Source: JAFNGF01 sp964567045 (GTDB lineage Bacteria > Planctomycetota > Phycisphaerae > Sedimentisphaerales > Anaerobacaceae). Taken from it: a stretch of DNA of 7,942 nucleotides. The stretch is taken from assembly GCA_964567045.1 (NCBI GenBank), contig CAZMLE010000133.1:1-7942 (forward strand), written 5' to 3'. The notes beneath the pieces were generated by a model. It did not search any database, was not told the origin of the DNA, and saw only the letters and a list, made by a program, of their open reading frames with translations. Positions 5,750 to 7,942 of the stretch are shown piece after piece. Position 1 is the first letter of the stretch. The number at the start of each line of letters is the position of its first letter. The translations under genes and the position numbers were made by a program.

Positions 5750-6787
5750 CTATTCGCCGTCAACAGTAACACCAAACGCACCGAGAACCGCGTCAATCGG
5801 ATTGGCGACAGTAAAGCTTGAACTGCCAGCAAATAAAAGCCCCACAGGCTTGCGGTTGTTGCTTCCCGTACTTGCATCAACCACAAGAGATCCCGAGTCG
5901 CCGCCCGCGCTAAAGCTGCCTGGTGTTATGATGATCTGCTTCACGAAACGTGCGATCCCTGTGTCGTACTGAACTTTGACATTGGCGTTAATAGCGTAGA
6001 CGCTTCCCTTGGTAAGCCTCGTTGTACGCCCATATTTTTGGACACTCTGACGCAGCTTGGCTGAAACGATAGCCGACTTTGGCGTGCCGTATCCGCCGGA
6101 GGGCGTGGCATTACCAAGCAGGGTCGTCGAACTGAGGGCGATGGCTGCATCGATGTAGTTGTTTGACCCATCAAATTTGATCGCATTGAAGGCAGCGAGA
6201 GTCCCAATAGCATCGCCCGGATCACGCCCACCATCATAAGGCCCTGGCTGTAAGACATTAATGCCGATTGGTCCCTTGTTTTCGTGCGCGTACACATGGT
6301 TGTTGCTGAGGGCGTAGACATTCGTGGCATCTTTGACCCTGCAGCCGATTGTTCCAGCGGTGATATTCGGATGGCCGGTTGAGACGCCGATGGGAACCGG
6401 TCGCGGGAACCAAGCAGTTGGGTCAACTGGCTCAGGTTTTGGGGGTTTGCCGCCGCCGGGTTTGCCTTCAGGTTTTGGCAGGGCATAGATTTTACCTGTG
6501 ACCACCGGATGGACAGGGACGCCATCAAGGTCTCTGGGAATACCGCGAACGCCAGGGTTCTCCAGAAAAACTTTAACGGCCGGCCGGTCGCTCTCATCCA
6601 GCCCGACCGCTGTGCCCTCTACGCCGTCAATTGCCATGAGCCGGTCGGTATGCTTCTCCTGGACCTCCTTGACCCGCTCAAAGGCGTCTTCGCTACGGCC
6701 TTGGGCGGACAAGACACCGGCAAAAACCAGCAGTCCAAAAATGGACACAACTACTAAAAGTATCTTAGAAAAAAGTCGTCTTGTCAT
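5750..6787 (-). CDS. Secreted trypsin-like (chymotrypsin-fold) serine protease with N-terminal conserved module
   Basis: A 345-residue exported protein. Residues 1-28 are a signal peptide (MTRRLFSK, hydrophobic core, cut after VLSA). Residues 37-103 form a small alpha/beta module with MAIDGVEGTAVGL; I recall similar 'GVxGxxVGL...GVPV' modules before bacterial NAL1-like proteases. A Pro/Gly/Lys-rich linker (104-125) leads to the protease domain (about 130-343). The putative triad is visible: H164 in ALSNNHVYA, D213 in NYIDAAIAL, S298 in SAGGDSGSLVVD, the standard GDSGS nucleophile motif, so the enzyme should be active. A [KR]-x-GRTT-x-LT-x-G stretch at 251-261 fits the family. ATG 6787 has a strong Shine-Dalgarno (AAGGGGTGG). 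The M20 gene upstream ends 229 bases earlier, so this gene probably has its own promoter. Its substrate is unknown; it should act in the periplasm or outside the cell. It could alternatively be self-cleaving. Confidence 0.9.
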   Translation of the reverse strand: MTRRLFSKILLVVVSIFGLLVFAGVLSAQGRSEDAFERVKEVQEKHTDRLMAIDGVEGTAVGLDESDRPAVKVFLENPGVRGIPRDLDGVPVHPVVTGKIYALPKPEGKPGGGKPPKPEPVDPTAWFPRPVPIGVSTGHPNITAGTIGCRVKDATNVYALSNNHVYAHENKGPIGINVLQPGPYDGGRDPGDAIGTLAAFNAIKFDGSNNYIDAAIALSSTTLLGNATPSGGYGTPKSAIVSAKLRQSVQKYGRTTRLTKGSVYAINANVKVQYDTGIARFVKQIIITPGSFSAGGDSGSLVVDASTGSNNRKPVGLLFAGSSSFTVANPIDAVLGAFGVTVDGE

Positions 6788-6791
6788 GATA

Positions 6792-6800
6792 CCACCCCTT
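6792..6800 (-). promoter_or_regulatory. Strong Shine-Dalgarno of the protease gene
   Basis: On the - strand AAGGGGTGG ends four bases before the ATG at 6787. It fixes the start and is much stronger than the site of the downstream lipoprotein. Confidence 0.7.
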
Positions 6801-6833
6801 TATCGAATTCATGAATATTTCCTTATCTTACTC

Positions 6834-6851
6834 TGCAACAACATGCAACAA
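6834..6851 (-). promoter_or_regulatory. Tandem TTGTTGCA repeats upstream of the protease, possible operator or -35 region
   Basis: TTGTTGCA occurs twice on the - strand (6851-6844 and 6841-6834), separated by TG, giving a 10-base period, one helical turn. Both copies resemble a -35 box; TAAGAT at 6830-6825 or TATTCA at 6817-6812 could serve as a poor -10. The placement, about 50 to 65 bases before the start codon, fits either promoter or regulator binding. Nothing else in 6788-7016 is recognisable apart from an imperfect GGGT/ACCC stem near 6920-6945. Confidence 0.3.
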
Positions 6852-7016
6852 TTTATCAAGATATTATGTCTCTTATCGTCGCATACCCTCCAAAAGACGT
6901 ATGAACCTAACCTGGCTTGTGGGTTTCCAGAGAATGGATTTACCCGATTGACCTGCCAAAATCAAGAAAATTATGCCCAATTTCACACATATTTTGAGCT
7001 TTGCCTGGCACTGCGG

Positions 7017-7942
7017 TCACGCCAAAAACTTCAAAATGATGTTTTTGTAGAATTCAACGGCTTTTTCCACATCGGCAAGGTCAATATATTCATCCGGCTT
7101 ATGGCAAAGCTCGGATTTGCCCGGCCCAAAAACTACGACCGGTGCACCCAAAGAGGAAAAATAAGGCCCATCCGTAGTAAAGCCCACCGCCTTCGTTCGG
7201 CTGCGTCCCACCACAGAGCAAAAGTCACAGACGAAATCACAGTTGCTATTCGTCTCCAGAGCCCGCACGTCGCGTATAATAGAGACCTCGCCGGCAAACT
7301 GAGAATTGCTTTTTCTTAACCTGGCAAGGATTCTCTCAAAATCGGCAACGATTTCGTTATGGTTTTGGCTTGGCAAGGTGCGAATGTCTACCGCGATACT
7401 GCACTTATCGGGCACAATGTTGATAGCCTGGCCGCCCGCAATCCTATTGATGCTCATAGAGCACTGGCCCAACAGCTTGTGCGGCTCGAAAGGAATTCTG
7501 TAATTTTCCACCTCATCCAGGACCGATTTCATGGAACTTATCGCGTTCACGCCCAGATGCGGCGTGGAGCCGTGAGCGGCTTTACCTTTGGTGGTGACTT
7601 CGAGCCATAGCAATCCGCGGTGCGCCGTCACCACATCAAACTCCGTCGGCTCAGTGACGACTATGCCGGATAGCTCCGGAATTGCACTGCGATTGCCAAC
7701 GAACCTCACAGCCCCGCAGCTATCAGTCTCCTCGCCGGCAGCGCCAAGAAGTATGACGTCGCCCTGCAATTGCATGCCGGACTCAACGACCCGGCGGATC
7801 GCAGTAACGACTGCGGCGATGCAGCCCTTCATATCTGCAGCTCCTCGCCCGTAGATTTTGCCGTCGCTTTCCACCGCGGCGAACGGCGGATGCGTCCACT
7901 GGGCTTCGCCCGGCCCGACAACATCGAGATGGCACACAAATA
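7017..7942 (-). CDS. M20-family metallopeptidase/deacylase (ArgE/DapE type), N-terminus beyond the window
   Basis: A zinc amidohydrolase of the ArgE/DapE/CPG2 family, typically removing an acetyl or succinyl group from an amino-acid nitrogen, or cleaving small peptides, in the cytoplasm. 307 complete residues are visible; the frame stays open to base 7942, so the GTG at 7937 is internal and roughly 60-80 N-terminal residues are missing. Counting visible residues: CHLDVV with metal-ligand H4 and D6; IYGRGAADMKG with bridging D36; GAAGEETDSCGA with general base E70 and ligand E71; TEPTEFD with acidic ligand E97; the dimerisation domain with GKAAHGSTPHLGVNAI; and ELCHKPDEYI with the last ligand H280. 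All catalytic positions are therefore intact. Motifs do not separate acetylornithine deacetylase from succinyl-DAP desuccinylase, so I give no symbol. No terminator is visible after its TGA; the protease starts 229 bases on. Confidence 0.92.
   Translation of the reverse strand, partial: FVCHLDVVGPGEAQWTHPPFAAVESDGKIYGRGAADMKGCIAAVVTAIRRVVESGMQLQGDVILLGAAGEETDSCGAVRFVGNRSAIPELSGIVVTEPTEFDVVTAHRGLLWLEVTTKGKAAHGSTPHLGVNAISSMKSVLDEVENYRIPFEPHKLLGQCSMSINRIAGGQAINIVPDKCSIAVDIRTLPSQNHNEIVADFERILARLRKSNSQFAGEVSIIRDVRALETNSNCDFVCDFCSVVGRSRTKAVGFTTDGPYFSSLGAPVVVFGPGKSELCHKPDEYIDLADVEKAVEFYKNIILKFLA

Noticed and set aside
5941..6597. A 218-codon - strand frame overlapping the protease
   Set aside because: It is a frame-shifted shadow of the protease, whose own frame carries the signal peptide and the H/D/S triad.
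6498..7319. A 273-codon open frame on the + strand across the protease start and the M20 end
   Set aside because: It is antisense to two genes with intact catalytic motifs, its residue make-up is Ser/Thr/Arg-rich without any motif, and no ribosome-binding site precedes it.
4214..7942. A single biosynthetic operon linking the M20 deacylase with the DapF-like cluster (lysine/DAP pathway)
   Set aside because: They are on the same strand, but the protease pair and a strong terminator at 5300-5323 lie between them, so only loose proximity can be claimed.
1..7942. tRNA genes, CRISPR arrays, insertion sequences or phage genes
   Set aside because: I saw no cloverleaf, no regularly spaced repeats, no transposase motifs and no terminal inverted repeats with target duplications.

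Overview
The window reads as bacterial chromosome, most likely from a planctomycete or a close PVC relative. The main clue is a 117-residue protein at 1832-2185 that matches my memory of the Planctomycetes/Verrucomicrobia 'Minf_1886' conserved family. Base composition is moderate. I see no phage, transposase, CRISPR or tRNA/rRNA signature, so this looks like core-like genome and not a mobile island. Taxonomy here is inference from remembered families, not a search.

Layout. The left part (2-2675) runs on the + strand. It holds a 5'-truncated methionyl-tRNA synthetase with a fused C-terminal tRNA-binding domain, a dense chain of hairpins acting as terminator (1704-1779), the Minf_1886-family gene, and a small exported coiled-coil protein. 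Everything right of 2822 is on the - strand, so transcription converges on 2676-2821. Read in its own direction, the - strand carries: an M20 metallopeptidase (ArgE/DapE type, N-terminus off the right edge); a secreted trypsin-like serine protease; a small lipoprotein that repeats the protease's N-terminal domain, followed by a good intrinsic terminator (5300-5323); and a tight four-gene cluster of GNAT, GNAT, DapF-like epimerase, GNAT.

Two things deserve attention. First, the DapF-like protein keeps the fold motifs of diaminopimelate epimerase but has serine at both catalytic cysteine positions (Ser73 and Ser220). It sits between three GNAT acetyltransferases in one apparent operon, which suggests a changed reaction or substrate. 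Second, the secreted protease has an N-terminal module of about 65 residues that recurs, without any protease domain, as a lipoprotein encoded 52 bases downstream. This could be a free-standing prodomain or inhibitor tethered at the membrane. The last GNAT also appears to lack any standard start codon, because its conserved N-terminus extends upstream of the only usable TTG; an ATT two bases after the dapF stop, preceded by AAGGA, is the best candidate.
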